Shown here piece after piece: positions 36,874 through 47,260 of a DNA stretch of 64,000 nt (within the stretch, counting starts at the first letter, position 1; each line of letters opens with the position of its first letter). Made by a program: the position numbers and the translations under genes. Location: assembly GCF_022668875.1 (NCBI RefSeq), contig NZ_JAKGCR010000002.1:124001-188000 (forward strand), written 5' to 3'. The DNA is from Domibacillus sp. PGB-M46 (lineage in GTDB: Bacteria > Bacillota > Bacilli > Bacillales > Domibacillaceae). The notes under the pieces were generated by a model. It made no database searches. It was not told where the DNA came from and saw only the letters and a program-made list of their open reading frames with translations.

Positions 36874-38615
36874 ATATTACTGTCTGCACATTAAATGCAA
36901 AATATATCCATACTAATTTAGCGATCCGTTACTTGAAATCTTACTGTGAGGATGCCTATAGTATCCGGCTGGCCGAGTATACGATCAAAGATCCTGCCAT
37001 GAATATTGTAGCCGACTTGTACAGCCACAAACCAGATGTGATCGGCTTCAGCTGCTACATCTGGAACATTGAAGAAACGATCCGCGTAGCCGGCATGATT
37101 AAAAAAGTACTGCCTGAGTGTACAATTGTCTTTGGCGGTCCGGAAGTGACTTATGATGTTCCATACTGGCTGGACCGGCTTACAGATGTGGACTTTATTG
37201 CGATCGGTGAAGGAGAAAAAACGTTCCGCATGCTGCTCGACCAGCTGGCGGGAGAGCGCGACTTTTCCAAAGTGCCCGGCCTTGCCTACAAAGAAAACGG
37301 CAAACAGCGTATTCAGCCGCAGACGAATAAAATTGACCTGCGCGAGCTGCCTTCCCCGTTTCGCTTTGAAGAAGACCTGGATTCGCTGTCTAAGCGGATT
37401 ACCTATATTGAAACAAGCCGCGGCTGTCCATTCCGCTGCCAATTCTGCTTATCGTCTATTGAGACCGGCGTGCGTTATTTTGACCGCGAGAAAATAAAAG
37501 ACGATATTCGTTTTCTGATGAAAAACGGGGCTAAAACCATTAAATTTGTTGACCGGACATTTAATATCAGCCGCAGCTATGCAATGGAAATGTTTCAGTT
37601 TCTCATTGATGAGCACGTGCCCGGTACTGTATTTCAATTCGAGATTACAGGCGACATCATGCGCCCGGAAGTGATTCAATTTTTAAACGAGAATGCCCCG
37701 GCCGGTTTGTTTCGTTTTGAAATCGGGGTGCAGTCGACCAATGACGGCGTAAACGAGCTCGTTCAGAGAAAACAAAACTGGGAAAAACTAGTACGTACCG
37801 TGACGATGGTAAAGGAAGGCGGCAAAATTGAGCAGCACCTTGATTTGATCGCCGGCCTGCCGGAAGAAAATTACGATTCATTCCGCAATACGTTTAACGA
37901 CGTATTTGCCCTCCGGCCGGAAGAGCTGCAGCTTGGCTTCCTAAAGCTGCTTCGCGGAACGGGTCTGCGCCTGAGCGCTCCTCAATACGGCTATCAGTAC
38001 ATGGATCAAGCGCCGTATGAAATGCTGTCAAACCGGGTGCTTCCATTCGATGAAGTCATTCGTATTAAACAAACGGAAGACGTGCTTGAAAAGTACTGGA
38101 ACGATCACCGGACCGACGAGACCATTGATTATATTACACGCCATCTCGCCGAAACACCGTTTGACTTCTTTCAGGATTTCGGTGCCTTCTGGGAAGCGAA
38201 CGGCTGGAGCCGTATCGGCCACCAGCTGGAGGATTTATTTAAACGGCTGGATTCGTTTGTGCGGACGGCTTATCCGAATGACGCGGCTCATGTGGAGAGT
38301 ATTATGAAGTATGATTATTTAGCCAATCAGCGCTTTAAGCCCCGTAAGCCTTGGTGGAATACCGACGAGTCTGCCCAGCGGAAAGCGATCTATCAGCAGC
38401 TTGCCGCCCACCCGCTTCTTGCCGGTGAGTCGTTCGCATCTCTTGGACTTCGCGAAAAAGAACTGCATAAGCATACGATCCTGGAGCCCGTTACAATGCA
38501 AAAACGAAACGGTGCCTGGGTTCAAGAAGACGGCTGGCTGCTTGTTTACTTTCAGCCAAACGGTGCCGGTTCTTCGTCCTACTTTTTTCCGTCCCGTTTA
38601 ACAGCAGCCATTTAA
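36870..38615 (+). CDS. B12-binding-domain radical SAM protein
   Basis: 581 residues in three parts: an N-terminal cobalamin-binding Rossmann domain (about 1-130, IGFSCYIWNIEET, FGGPEVTYD), a radical-SAM barrel with the [4Fe-4S] motif CPFRCQFC (about 190-197), and a C-terminal extension of about 180 residues (DUF4080-like). The cobalamin-ligating His of methylcobalamin enzymes is not obvious, so cobalamin binding is uncertain. Reaction and substrate unknown. The GTG start overlaps the previous stop (GTGA), so it is coupled to the acyltransferase gene. Confidence 0.85.
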   Translation: MNITVCTLNAKYIHTNLAIRYLKSYCEDAYSIRLAEYTIKDPAMNIVADLYSHKPDVIGFSCYIWNIEETIRVAGMIKKVLPECTIVFGGPEVTYDVPYWLDRLTDVDFIAIGEGEKTFRMLLDQLAGERDFSKVPGLAYKENGKQRIQPQTNKIDLRELPSPFRFEEDLDSLSKRITYIETSRGCPFRCQFCLSSIETGVRYFDREKIKDDIRFLMKNGAKTIKFVDRTFNISRSYAMEMFQFLIDEHVPGTVFQFEITGDIMRPEVIQFLNENAPAGLFRFEIGVQSTNDGVNELVQRKQNWEKLVRTVTMVKEGGKIEQHLDLIAGLPEENYDSFRNTFNDVFALRPEELQLGFLKLLRGTGLRLSAPQYGYQYMDQAPYEMLSNRVLPFDEVIRIKQTEDVLEKYWNDHRTDETIDYITRHLAETPFDFFQDFGAFWEANGWSRIGHQLEDLFKRLDSFVRTAYPNDAAHVESIMKYDYLANQRFKPRKPWWNTDESAQRKAIYQQLAAHPLLAGESFASLGLREKELHKHTILEPVTMQKRNGAWVQEDGWLLVYFQPNGAGSSSYFFPSRLTAAI

Positions 38616-38618
38616 ACC

Positions 38619-38652
38619 AAAAGCGGCAGGCCTTCCCGGCCTGCCGCTTTTT
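38619..38652. terminator. Bidirectional terminator
   Basis: Perfect 14-bp stem AAAAGCGGCAGGCC / GGCCTGCCGCTTTT with a 5-base loop, between the convergent radical-SAM and FAD-oxidoreductase genes. Confidence 0.92.
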
Positions 38653-39877
38653 ACTTTGGTTCATAAAACCGCTCTTTTGAATAAAATGAAAAAGCCGCAT
38701 CCCTTTCTCCCATTAAAAATCGGGCGATCAGACGGGACAGAAACAAGCTGTACACCACTCCGTTGCCGCCATAGCCAAGCAGGAACAAGCAGTTGGGCAT
38801 ATGGCTGTACCGGCCGATGATGGGCTGCCCGTCCTGCGTATGGGCAAACGATCCGCTCCAGCTGTACTCCGCGCGTATTTTTCCTTTTAAAGATGGGAAC
38901 CATGCCTCAGCTTCTTGAACAAGCTTCTCCGTCTTTGCCGGCATTTTTCGGTCACGCGCACTTCCCTCCGAAGCCGGTTCATCAAGTCCGCCGATTACAA
39001 TGCGCCGGTCTGCTGTTGTCCGGGCGTAGTAGTAAGGACGGTTGGATTCCCAGATCATGACGCCATCCTTCCAAAACGATAAATCCTCTACGGGATTGGT
39101 TATAATTGCATAGCTGCTTTCGACGACTGCATTTGGGTCCTTTACCGTTTCTTGCGTTTCATACCCTTGGGCAAAAACGGCTTTTTTTGCCCTGAGTAAA
39201 TGGCCGTCCTTTGTTCGCAGAACGACACCGGCTTCATCCGCTTTTTTTAAACTCACTTCTGTTTGCTCAAAAACACGGACCCCTTCTTTGGCAGCCGCTC
39301 TTACAAGTCCATGGGTAAGCTTTAACGGATTAACCTCTGCGTCGCCTTTTGCAATAATAGCTGCCGGCCGGCTGAAAGGAACCCATTTTTTCATTCCCTC
39401 TCCTTCCACATAGTCAACATCAAACCCGGCTTCTTTTAAAGCTGCGTATTCTGTTTGTATTTTGCCGATATCTTCTTCACAGCTCGCGAAAAATAAACTG
39501 CTGCGCATGGTCAGGTCCGGATCAATCGGCAGCGACGGGGCGATATCATTCTCAAGATAACGGATCGCATTAAAACAGCGCCAATAATGATCAACTGCTG
39601 CCCTTTTGCCAAATGAACGAATCGCCTCATACAGAAGCTGATCATTGGCAAACTGCAGTAAGCCTGTATTTGCGCTTGAGCTTCCCGCGGCCACTGTCCG
39701 TTTTTCAACAAGCACGACATCAAAGCCGGTGTTTCTTAATTCATAAGCGGTACAGGCGCCGGATACACCTGCACCGATAATCACGACATCACACTCTATA
39801 TCCTCTTTTACAGATGGATAAGCGGGCGCTTCTTCGAATGTCTCCGGCCAGTACACACTTCCTGATTTTAAATCCAT
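38651..39877 (-). CDS. FAD-dependent oxidoreductase, DAO (glycine/D-amino acid oxidase) family
   Basis: 408-residue flavoprotein: FAD dinucleotide motif VVIIGAGVSGACTAYEL (about 31-47) with the acidic VEKR end of beta-2, and the C-terminal DAO pattern SFAHTQDGQPIIG...GGNGVVYSLF. No signal peptide or Rieske domain. Possible substrates include D-amino acids, glycine, sarcosine or a related amine; not determinable from sequence. Single-gene unit between two bidirectional terminators. Confidence 0.85.
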   Translation of the reverse strand: MDLKSGSVYWPETFEEAPAYPSVKEDIECDVVIIGAGVSGACTAYELRNTGFDVVLVEKRTVAAGSSSANTGLLQFANDQLLYEAIRSFGKRAAVDHYWRCFNAIRYLENDIAPSLPIDPDLTMRSSLFFASCEEDIGKIQTEYAALKEAGFDVDYVEGEGMKKWVPFSRPAAIIAKGDAEVNPLKLTHGLVRAAAKEGVRVFEQTEVSLKKADEAGVVLRTKDGHLLRAKKAVFAQGYETQETVKDPNAVVESSYAIITNPVEDLSFWKDGVMIWESNRPYYYARTTADRRIVIGGLDEPASEGSARDRKMPAKTEKLVQEAEAWFPSLKGKIRAEYSWSGSFAHTQDGQPIIGRYSHMPNCLFLLGYGGNGVVYSLFLSRLIARFLMGERDAAFSFYSKERFYEPK

Positions 39878-39938
39878 AGCTGTATCTCCTTTTTCTTATC
39901 CGTCTCTATCTATACGCCTAAAACATTGTTTTCAAACA

Positions 39939-39977
39939 AAAAAACACATCGAACTGTGACATTCGATGTGTTTTTTT
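39939..39977. terminator. Bidirectional terminator between the DAO gene and the terC-family gene
   Basis: CACATCGAA / TTCGATGTG stem, 8-base loop, with A7 and T7 flanks. Confidence 0.88.
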
Positions 39978-39987
39978 GTTTTTTGCT

Positions 39988-40773
39988 TTAAGCGCTGGCA
40001 TTTTCACTGCTTTGTTCAGGCCCTTTCGCCCGGGCAATTAAATAACCGCCTGCAGCAATTGCCAGGAGAACACCCCAGAAAACGAGCTTCCACGGTTTTG
40101 ATTCGGGAAAATGCTCATCCAGTACTGCCAGAGACGGATGAGACAATGTAAAGACTGCCAGCTTCACGCCGACCCAGCCGACAATTAAAAATGCGGCTGT
40201 TTCGAGCGTGGGATATTTTTGCAGAAGACGGACAAACCAGGTAGCCGCAAAGCGCATAATAACAACGCCAATAAAACCGCCAAGGAACATTACCAAAAAC
40301 TGTCCGGAATCGATACCGCCAATCTGGCCCCAGCCTGTTTCCGGAAGTGTAACCGCCAATGCTACAGCCGCGAGCATCGAATCAATGGCAAACGCAATAT
40401 CCGCTATTTCTACTTTTAAAACAGTCATCCAAAAAGAAGATCCGCGCAAATCCTTTTCGAGTCCGTGTCCTTCAATCCTTCTGTCTTCCTTCCATTTTTT
40501 ATATAAATGACTGACGCAGATAAAGAACAAGTAAAGAGCGCCAATCGCCTGTACCTGCCATACTTTGACGAGGAACGAAATAAGGAACAGTGCCGCAATG
40601 CGAAAAACAAGAGCCCCCATCAATCCGTAAAACAGTGCTTTTTTCTGTTGCTCCTTCGGCAGGTGCTTAACCATAACGGCCATGACAACTGCATTATCCG
40701 CTGCCAAGATCCCTTCCAAAATAATGAGGACACCGAGCACCCATGCGTATTCTAGTAACAAAGCTGTATCCAT
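39988..40773 (-). CDS. ykoY: TerC-family integral membrane protein, manganese exporter (YkoY-like)
   Basis: 261 residues with about seven membrane segments and the TerC acidic signatures LEGILAADNAVVMAVM (about 18-33) and EIADIAFAIDSMLAA (about 127-141). TerC proteins export Mn2+, in Bacillus to supply secreted metalloenzymes. The start at 40773 follows AAGGAG by 9 bases; a long upstream extension to 40989 would read through the riboswitch and is rejected. Control by an Mn2+-sensing yybP-ykoY riboswitch directly upstream supports the assignment. Confidence 0.93.
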   Translation of the reverse strand: MDTALLLEYAWVLGVLIILEGILAADNAVVMAVMVKHLPKEQQKKALFYGLMGALVFRIAALFLISFLVKVWQVQAIGALYLFFICVSHLYKKWKEDRRIEGHGLEKDLRGSSFWMTVLKVEIADIAFAIDSMLAAVALAVTLPETGWGQIGGIDSGQFLVMFLGGFIGVVIMRFAATWFVRLLQKYPTLETAAFLIVGWVGVKLAVFTLSHPSLAVLDEHFPESKPWKLVFWGVLLAIAAGGYLIARAKGPEQSSENASA

Positions 40774-40821
40774 TTTACCCATCTCCTTCCAATAATGGTT
40801 TAAAACGGGCATGAAGAAAAC

Positions 40822-40985
40822 AAAAAAAAGCGAGACCTTTGCCTGTAATAGATTACAGACAAAGGTCTCGCTAAGCATGTGTGGTCTTCCTTCATGCCAG
40901 CAGCGCCGATGGATATAGATCAAATCCATGAAGTGACGACACTGCTTTAGGTTTGCACCTAACGCTACTCCCCTTCGACTATTCG
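40822..40985 (-). ncRNA. yybP-ykoY manganese riboswitch with terminator
   Basis: The minus strand leader has the diagnostic GGGGAGTAGC (40964-40973), the paired second loop with GCTGCTGGCA, and an expression platform that is a long hairpin (40829-40872) with stem AGCGAGACCTTTG and its complement, ending in T8. In this class Mn2+ binding disrupts the terminator and turns the gene on, here the TerC-family exporter 49 bases downstream. Confidence 0.93.
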
Positions 40986-41012
40986 TCAAAGAAATTTATT
41001 TTTCACAATATT

Positions 41013-41041
41013 AGTATATTCAATTTTTTTTAGTTTGTAAA
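41013..41041 (-). promoter_or_regulatory. SigA promoter of the riboswitch-ykoY unit
   Basis: Minus strand TTTACA (41036-41041), 17-base spacer, TATACT (41013-41018). Most of it lies inside the last codons of the upstream RND gene, and the start point falls near 41006. Confidence 0.75.
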
Positions 41042-44000
41042 CTTTTTTCTTTTTTTGTTCCCCGGTCAAAAAAACTAAACACAACCGGGATAACGAAAAG
41101 CGTTAAAAACGTACTGGAAACCAAACCGCCGATTACAACGATCCCCATCGGCTGGTTGATTTCCGTCCCATCACCAATTCCTGATGCAAGCGGAATGAGC
41201 CCGAGAATGGTTGTCAGAGCTGTCATTAATATTGGACGAACCCTGTCTTTAACCGACTGGACAATGGCTTCTGTGCCAGAATATCCTTCTTCTTTTCGCT
41301 GTAAAATATAATCAACAATTACAATGGCATTGTTGACGACGATACCGACCAAAATTAAAATACCAATTACCGCGGGGATACTAATTGGCAATTTTGCCAT
41401 AATAAGCGACAACGCTACTCCAATAATCATTAATGGTACTGTAAACATGATCACAAACGGATATTTAAATGATTCATACTGGGCAGCCATAACAATGTAA
41501 ATAAGTACGACAGCCAGCACCATTGCCATAATCATATCATCCTTTGAATTATCCAAAAGCTCTTGGTCTCCGCTGTATGAAACAACGGTTTGATCCGATA
41601 AGTGCAGGCCGGCAATTTTCTCATCTACAGCCGAAGAAATGTCTCCCAGATTTTGAGATGCTGCATAAGTAACCGTAAATTGAACGGCATCCTGTCCATC
41701 AATATGCCGAATGTTAACAGGTCCTTTTGTTACTTGAATGTCTGCTAATGCTTCAAGAGCCAAAAAGTTGCCGGCTGGTGTTTTAACAAGCATTTTCTTT
41801 AATTTTTCCAAATTTGCTGTTACATCTTTATCGTACCGGACGTAAACCGCTTTTACTTCCGAGGATTCTTCTTCGATAATCTGTGTGGCAAACACGCCGC
41901 GTGTTGCGTCATTAATGAGCTGCGCTACTTGAGCAGGCGCAAATCCAGCTGCTTGGGCTTTTTCACGGTTGACCGTTATTTGTATTTCGCGAACCGTTTC
42001 ATCCAGATCTGTTCGTACATCTGTTACACCATCAATTGCTTCTACTTCCGACTGAAGCTTTTCAACTACACGATCAAGACGGGTTTTATCACTGTCCCGT
42101 ACGCTAAAAGACAACGTTTGCGGAGTAGTTCCAGATGCAGATTGAAGATTAAACCTTACATCCGCTGTTTTATTTACTTCTTTTGCAGCTCTCTCTGCGG
42201 CTGGCTTCACATGATCTACAAAGTCAAAAATAGACCGGTTCCGATCTTCTTTCATTTTCACATACAGTTCGGCTTCATTTGCACTGTCTCCTCCACGAAA
42301 TGATCCTTCCTGCGTCGATCCAATCAAACTCACGTATACCTGTGTATCCTGCTCACCGGCCAGCACTTTTTCAACAGCTCTAACCACGCGGTTTGTTTCC
42401 TCAAGAGAAGTTCCATTTTCCGTCTCTACCCGAACCGTTACAAATCCTTCATCGGTTGGGGGTAAAAACTGCGTTCCCACTTTCGTTAATCCGAATACAC
42501 CTCCAGCAAGCAATGTCAGTGCTGTACCAAGGACAATCAGCCGATGTGCGAGTGACCATCTCACCGCTCTCTCAAATAACATCAGCCGGCGTGACTGTTG
42601 GCGCTTCCTTTCCAAATCGGCTGGTACTGTTTTTAAAAAGCGGCTGGCCAGCATCGGTATCACGGTTAAAGCAACGAAAAGTGAAGCCAGCAAGCTGAAG
42701 GAAATGGTTAAAGCGAATTCTTTGAAAATCTGACCGAGAATCCCGGAGATAAACACAACAGGCAGAAAAACAGCAACGGTCGTTAAAGTAGAAGCTATAA
42801 TCGCCGCACCGACTTCTTTAGCGCCGTCATAAGCAGCTGTTTTTGAATCCTTCCCCATTGACAGGTGCCGGTAAATGTTTTCAATGACCACGATGGCATT
42901 ATCAACGAGCATTCCGATCCCGAGGGCAAGAGCACCCAGGGTCATAATATTCAAATTGAACCCAGCCAAAAACATAAGTACAAACGTAATAATAACGGAA
43001 TAAGGAATGGCTACTCCAATAATAAGCGGGCTTCTGATGTTTCGTAAAAAGAAGAAAAGCACCGCCATGGCCAGCGCTCCGCCAACAACGAGAGAATTGG
43101 CGATGTTTCCGATTGCCAGCCGGATATAATCTCCCTGGTCTGTTAAAATATCGGCTTGAACGGATTTATATTCGCCTTTTTCCAGGAGCTCATCCAGCTT
43201 TTCCTGGAATCTCTTTGATACTTCTGCTGTATTTGCATTTGATTCCTGAAGAACACTTAATAAAACAGCCGGCTGCTCGTTCGCTCGTGTAATGGAATTT
43301 TCATTCAATGGTTTTTTTTGAACAGCTGCCACATCGGCTATGCTTATTTCTTCTCCAGTAAGCGGGTTAATAGAAATGATTAAATTTCTAATGTCTGCCA
43401 CTGAGGTTAACTGGCTGATAACACGCGTAGTCAGCGTCTTCCCTTCTGTTTCCACTGTGCTGCCCGGAAGTGATACGTTATTGGCACCGATTAATTGAAC
43501 AACGTCAGATTGTCCCAGCCCATATTCCTCTAATTTTTCTTCATCAAGCTCTACAATAACTTCGTCTGCTGTTGTTCCTGTAACCGATACATTCGCCACG
43601 CCTTCTACGGAAGACAAATTCGTTTGCAGCGCTTCCGCCAGACGTTCAAGGTCTTCTTCTGCTCCTGCCTGAAGGGACAGTTGAATAATAGGAAACTGTG
43701 ATGGATCAAATTTTAACAACTGGGGTTCCCCTGCACCGTCTGGCATAGGTGTCTGCCCAATCCGCTGCAGTACATCGTTCTGAACATCATCGATACTTGT
43801 GCTCCAGGAAAATTCAAGCAAAATAAAGTTGGATCCTTCCTGAGAGGTCGATGAGATATTTTCTATACCTGGAAGAGTGGCCAGATTTGTTTCAAGCGGC
43901 TTGGTTACTTTTTCCGACACTTCCTTCGGGCCGGCCCCTTCATAATTAGTTACCACTACTGCGATCGGCGGATTTAAATCCGGGATTAATTTTAACGGAA

Positions 44001-44094
44001 TCCGGGTTAAGGAAACGATTCCGAGAATAATGACTAAAAACATAATGACCGTCGTAAACACGGGGCGGTCAATCGAAAATCGGCTTAACTTCAA
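41020..44094 (-). CDS. RND multidrug efflux transporter (SwrC/AcrB-like)
   Basis: 1024 residues with the RND layout: a membrane segment at the N-terminus, large extracytoplasmic loops (about 35-330 and 545-850) and two blocks of five or six membrane segments. The proton-relay motif LGIGMLVDNAIVVIENI is visible (about 395-411). It resembles Gram-positive SwrC/YerP, which exports surfactin-like lipopeptides; substrate here unknown. TTG start 7 bases behind AGGAGG. No dedicated terminator precedes the Mn riboswitch downstream. Confidence 0.9.
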   Translation of the reverse strand: MKLSRFSIDRPVFTTVIMFLVIILGIVSLTRIPLKLIPDLNPPIAVVVTNYEGAGPKEVSEKVTKPLETNLATLPGIENISSTSQEGSNFILLEFSWSTSIDDVQNDVLQRIGQTPMPDGAGEPQLLKFDPSQFPIIQLSLQAGAEEDLERLAEALQTNLSSVEGVANVSVTGTTADEVIVELDEEKLEEYGLGQSDVVQLIGANNVSLPGSTVETEGKTLTTRVISQLTSVADIRNLIISINPLTGEEISIADVAAVQKKPLNENSITRANEQPAVLLSVLQESNANTAEVSKRFQEKLDELLEKGEYKSVQADILTDQGDYIRLAIGNIANSLVVGGALAMAVLFFFLRNIRSPLIIGVAIPYSVIITFVLMFLAGFNLNIMTLGALALGIGMLVDNAIVVIENIYRHLSMGKDSKTAAYDGAKEVGAAIIASTLTTVAVFLPVVFISGILGQIFKEFALTISFSLLASLFVALTVIPMLASRFLKTVPADLERKRQQSRRLMLFERAVRWSLAHRLIVLGTALTLLAGGVFGLTKVGTQFLPPTDEGFVTVRVETENGTSLEETNRVVRAVEKVLAGEQDTQVYVSLIGSTQEGSFRGGDSANEAELYVKMKEDRNRSIFDFVDHVKPAAERAAKEVNKTADVRFNLQSASGTTPQTLSFSVRDSDKTRLDRVVEKLQSEVEAIDGVTDVRTDLDETVREIQITVNREKAQAAGFAPAQVAQLINDATRGVFATQIIEEESSEVKAVYVRYDKDVTANLEKLKKMLVKTPAGNFLALEALADIQVTKGPVNIRHIDGQDAVQFTVTYAASQNLGDISSAVDEKIAGLHLSDQTVVSYSGDQELLDNSKDDMIMAMVLAVVLIYIVMAAQYESFKYPFVIMFTVPLMIIGVALSLIMAKLPISIPAVIGILILVGIVVNNAIVIVDYILQRKEEGYSGTEAIVQSVKDRVRPILMTALTTILGLIPLASGIGDGTEINQPMGIVVIGGLVSSTFLTLFVIPVVFSFFDRGTKKEKSLQTKKN

Positions 44095-44186
44095 CCTGCT
44101 TCCTCCTTCTTTCTTGACTGATTCTTCTTTAACTATACCGAATGATCGGCCCGCTGACCAAATTGAACACTTTTATGGCCAAAAGG

Positions 44187-44213
44187 AAAGAAGCCTTGTA
44201 ACAAGGCTTCTTT
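44187..44213 (-). terminator. Intrinsic terminator of prfC
   Basis: Perfect 12-bp stem AAAGAAGCCTTG / CAAGGCTTCTTT with a 3-base loop. Confidence 0.8.
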
Positions 44214-44222
44214 AAAAAGAAA

Positions 44223-45794
44223 TTATCCAATTAAGTTATATAAGCGGATATTTGGGTGCTTATCCTGGAACCAGCGGAGCGCAAAGTCGTTTTCAAACAG
44301 GAATACAAGCTTGCCATGACGGTCGCGCACAAGCGTGCTGCGCGAAGACGACATGGCATCGGTAATATCCTCTTCGTTTTCAATCCAGCGGGCAATTTTT
44401 TGGCCGATTGGCTCCATGCGCACTTCTGAATTGTATTCGCCGATCATCCGGTGCTCAAATACTTCAAATTGGAGCTGCCCGACAGCCCCGAGAATATACT
44501 CTTCTGTACGGACCGTTTTATACATTTGAATAGCGCCTTCCTGTACAAGCTGCTCGATTCCTTTGTGGAAGCTTTTTTGCTTCATCACGTTTTTCGCCGC
44601 CACTTTCACAAAAAGCTCCGGAGTAAACTGAGGCAGCTTTTCAAATTGGAAAATCGGCTTGCCGCCTGTAAGGGTATCGCCAATTTGGTACGTTCCAGTA
44701 TCGTATAGTCCGATGATGTCCCCACTAACCGCTTCATTGACCGTACTGCGGTCGTCCGCTAAAAATTGTGTGGACTGGGACACCTTTGTTGTTTTTCCTG
44801 TCCGGGCGAGTGTAACCGCCATACCGCGCTCAAATTTGCCGGAGCAAATACGCAGAAAAGCAATCCGGTCACGGTGAGCTGGATTCATATTTGCCTGGAT
44901 TTTAAAAATAAAGCCAGAAAACTGCTCATTCAGCGGATCAATTTCTCCTGCGTCAGCATTGCGCGGCTGCGGCGGCGGCGCAAACTGCAGGTACGTCTCT
45001 AAAAATGTCTGTACGCCGAAGTTTGTCAGTGCGCTGCCGAAGAAGACGGGTGATAATTCACCTGAATTAATTTTTTCCCGCGAAAACTCATTGCCTGCTT
45101 CTTCAAGCAGTAAAATATCATCCATCGCTTCTGTGTAAAGAGAAGATTCTTTAATAGGATGGTCAACCGCAATATGCCCTTCTTTATCAAGCGGCAAAAA
45201 ACGGTCCGCTTCTTCTGTGCGGAATTGTTCAACCCGCTTGTTATAACGGTCGTAAATGCCAAAAAACTCTTTCCCCATCCCAATCGGCCAGTTCATCGGA
45301 TACGACTGAATGCCGAGCACCTCTTCAAGCTCTTCCAGCAGTTCAAGCGGCATTTTCCCCTGGCGGTCCAATTTATTAATGAATGTAAAAATCGGAATGC
45401 CGCGCATGCGGCATACTTTAAATAATTTGAGTGTCTGGGCTTCAATCCCTTTTGCCGCATCGACAATCATCACGGCACTGTCAACCGCCATCAGCGTCCG
45501 GTACGTGTCTTCCGAGAAATCCTGGTGACCCGGTGTATCCAAAATGTTTACATTGTATCCTTCATAAGCAAACTGCATAACAGAAGAGGTTACGGAAATC
45601 CCCCGCTGCTTTTCTATTTCCATCCAGTCAGATGTAGCGAATTTGCCTGTTTTCTTTCCTTTTACCGTTCCGGCGTCACGGATTGCACCGCCGAATAGAA
45701 GCAATTTCTCTGTCATTGTCGTTTTCCCGGCATCCGGGTGAGAGATAATTGCAAACGTTCGTCTTGATAATACATCTTCTTTAAATGATGCCAT
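44223..45794 (-). CDS. prfC: Peptide chain release factor 3 (RF3)
   Basis: 523-residue translational GTPase: G1 SHPDAGKTT (about 19-27), G2 RGISVTSS, G3 DTPGHQDF and G4 NKLD, then beta-barrel domain II and the RF3-specific C-terminal domain ([19 protein letters not shown]). It recycles RF1/RF2 from the ribosome after peptide release. Patchily distributed in Bacillaceae; I believe B. subtilis 168 lacks it. Single gene with its own terminator. Confidence 0.95.
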   Translation of the reverse strand: MASFKEDVLSRRTFAIISHPDAGKTTMTEKLLLFGGAIRDAGTVKGKKTGKFATSDWMEIEKQRGISVTSSVMQFAYEGYNVNILDTPGHQDFSEDTYRTLMAVDSAVMIVDAAKGIEAQTLKLFKVCRMRGIPIFTFINKLDRQGKMPLELLEELEEVLGIQSYPMNWPIGMGKEFFGIYDRYNKRVEQFRTEEADRFLPLDKEGHIAVDHPIKESSLYTEAMDDILLLEEAGNEFSREKINSGELSPVFFGSALTNFGVQTFLETYLQFAPPPQPRNADAGEIDPLNEQFSGFIFKIQANMNPAHRDRIAFLRICSGKFERGMAVTLARTGKTTKVSQSTQFLADDRSTVNEAVSGDIIGLYDTGTYQIGDTLTGGKPIFQFEKLPQFTPELFVKVAAKNVMKQKSFHKGIEQLVQEGAIQMYKTVRTEEYILGAVGQLQFEVFEHRMIGEYNSEVRMEPIGQKIARWIENEEDITDAMSSSRSTLVRDRHGKLVFLFENDFALRWFQDKHPNIRLYNLIG

Positions 45795-45892
45795 TCTGTT
45801 CTTCCTTTCTTTCCTTACACATTTATATTCTGTTAAATCAGATAAGCTATATAAGTAAGTATTATTTTAATGTTGCGTCTTTTTCTAAACAG

Positions 45893-45920
45893 TTGAATAG
45901 CCAACGCTGTTAATTATAAA
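45893..45920 (+). promoter_or_regulatory. Candidate SigA promoter of the nucleoside transporter
   Basis: TTGAAT (45893-45898), 16-base spacer, TATAAA (45915-45920), about 45 bases before the gene. Confidence 0.5.
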
Positions 45921-45965
45921 CTAGTCAGATGTGGATGTGTAAAGAAAATTAAAGGAGTGTTTAAA

Positions 45966-47183
45966 ATGTCGTTCCTCTGGGGACTATTTGGGATTGTAAT
46001 CGTATTAGGGATTGGATTTCTTTTCTCGACCAATCGAAAGCGTATCAACTGGCGGACTGTATTAGGGGGGCTTGCTTTCCAGCTTGTTTTTGCGTTTGTT
46101 GTTTTAAAATGGAGCTTCGGGCAAAAAATGATGCTGAAGCTGACGGAAGTCGTCAATGCGATCACTGGCTATGCAAATGAAGGAATCAACTTTTTATTTG
46201 GCGGATTTTATACAGAACAATCTGGTATTACATATGTATTTGCCTTAAACATTCTTCCGGTCGTTATTTTTTTCTCGGCCTTGATTTCTGTTTTGTACTA
46301 TTTAAACATTATGCAGTTTTTCATTAAAATCATTGGCGGATTTCTATCATCGCTTCTCGGTACCCGTAAAGCAGAATCCATGTCAGCCGCCGCTAATATC
46401 TTTGTCGGGCAGACTGAAGCACCGCTTGTAGTAAGACCTTATATTCAAAAGATGACGGAATCAGAATTGTTTGCAGTCATGACAGGCGGTCTTGCATCGG
46501 TTTCAGGCTCTGTTTTGATTGGCTACTCCCTTCTTGGCGTGCCTCTTGAGTACCTGCTTGCGGCAAGCTTTATGGCTGCACCGGCTGGACTTGTCATGGC
46601 AAAACTGTTTCTTCCAGAAACGTCGGATGTGCCTGAACCGAAAGAGTTTAAAATGGAATCAGATGAAGATGCGGTAAATGTGATTGATGCAGCCGCCAAA
46701 GGAGCAAGCGTCGGTCTTCAGCTGGCTTTGAACATTGGCGCTATGCTGCTGGCGTTTATCGCGATTATTGCCTTGATCAACGGCCTGCTCGGACTGGTTG
46801 GCAGCTGGTTTGGCTTAAACGGACTTTCACTTGAAATGATTCTCGGTTACCTTTTCGCCCCAATTGCGTTTGCCATCGGTGTTCCGTGGCAGGAAGCTGT
46901 CACGGCCGGCAGCTTTATTGGACAAAAGCTGGTTTTAAATGAATTTGTTGCTTACTCCAACTTTGGCCCGCAAATCGACGACCTGACGCCGAAAACAGTC
47001 GCGATTATCAGCTTTGCTCTTTGCGGGTTTGCCAATATTTCTTCATTGGCCATTTTAATAGGGGGGCTCGGCAACTTAGCGCCATCACGCCGTCCTGACA
47101 TTGCCCGCCTTGGCTTAAGAGCAGTTATAGCGGGGGCTCTTGCTTCCCTGCTCAGCGCTGCGATTGCCGGTATGCTTATTTAA
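45966..47183 (+). CDS. Concentrative nucleoside transporter (CNT/NupC family)
   Basis: 405-residue membrane protein of the CNT family, importing nucleosides with H+ or Na+. Signatures include [15 protein letters not shown] (about 156-170), [14 protein letters not shown] and the C-terminal [23 protein letters not shown]. Length fits NupC/YutK-type proteins. ATG at 45966 lies 8 bases after AAAGGAG; the GTG at 45957 abuts it. Exact nucleoside range unknown. Confidence 0.9.
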   Translation: MSFLWGLFGIVIVLGIGFLFSTNRKRINWRTVLGGLAFQLVFAFVVLKWSFGQKMMLKLTEVVNAITGYANEGINFLFGGFYTEQSGITYVFALNILPVVIFFSALISVLYYLNIMQFFIKIIGGFLSSLLGTRKAESMSAAANIFVGQTEAPLVVRPYIQKMTESELFAVMTGGLASVSGSVLIGYSLLGVPLEYLLAASFMAAPAGLVMAKLFLPETSDVPEPKEFKMESDEDAVNVIDAAAKGASVGLQLALNIGAMLLAFIAIIALINGLLGLVGSWFGLNGLSLEMILGYLFAPIAFAIGVPWQEAVTAGSFIGQKLVLNEFVAYSNFGPQIDDLTPKTVAIISFALCGFANISSLAILIGGLGNLAPSRRPDIARLGLRAVIAGALASLLSAAIAGMLI

Positions 47184-47260
47184 TTGTTTGGCCGTTCCGT
47201 TTCTTTTCGCGGGAAATGATAGAAGAAACTCAATCCGACCCGAAAAGGAGCGATCTTTAA

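Noticed and set aside
40774-40989. 72-codon extension of the TerC-family protein
   Set aside because: The segment is the yybP-ykoY riboswitch; the internal ATG at 40773 has a proper ribosome site.
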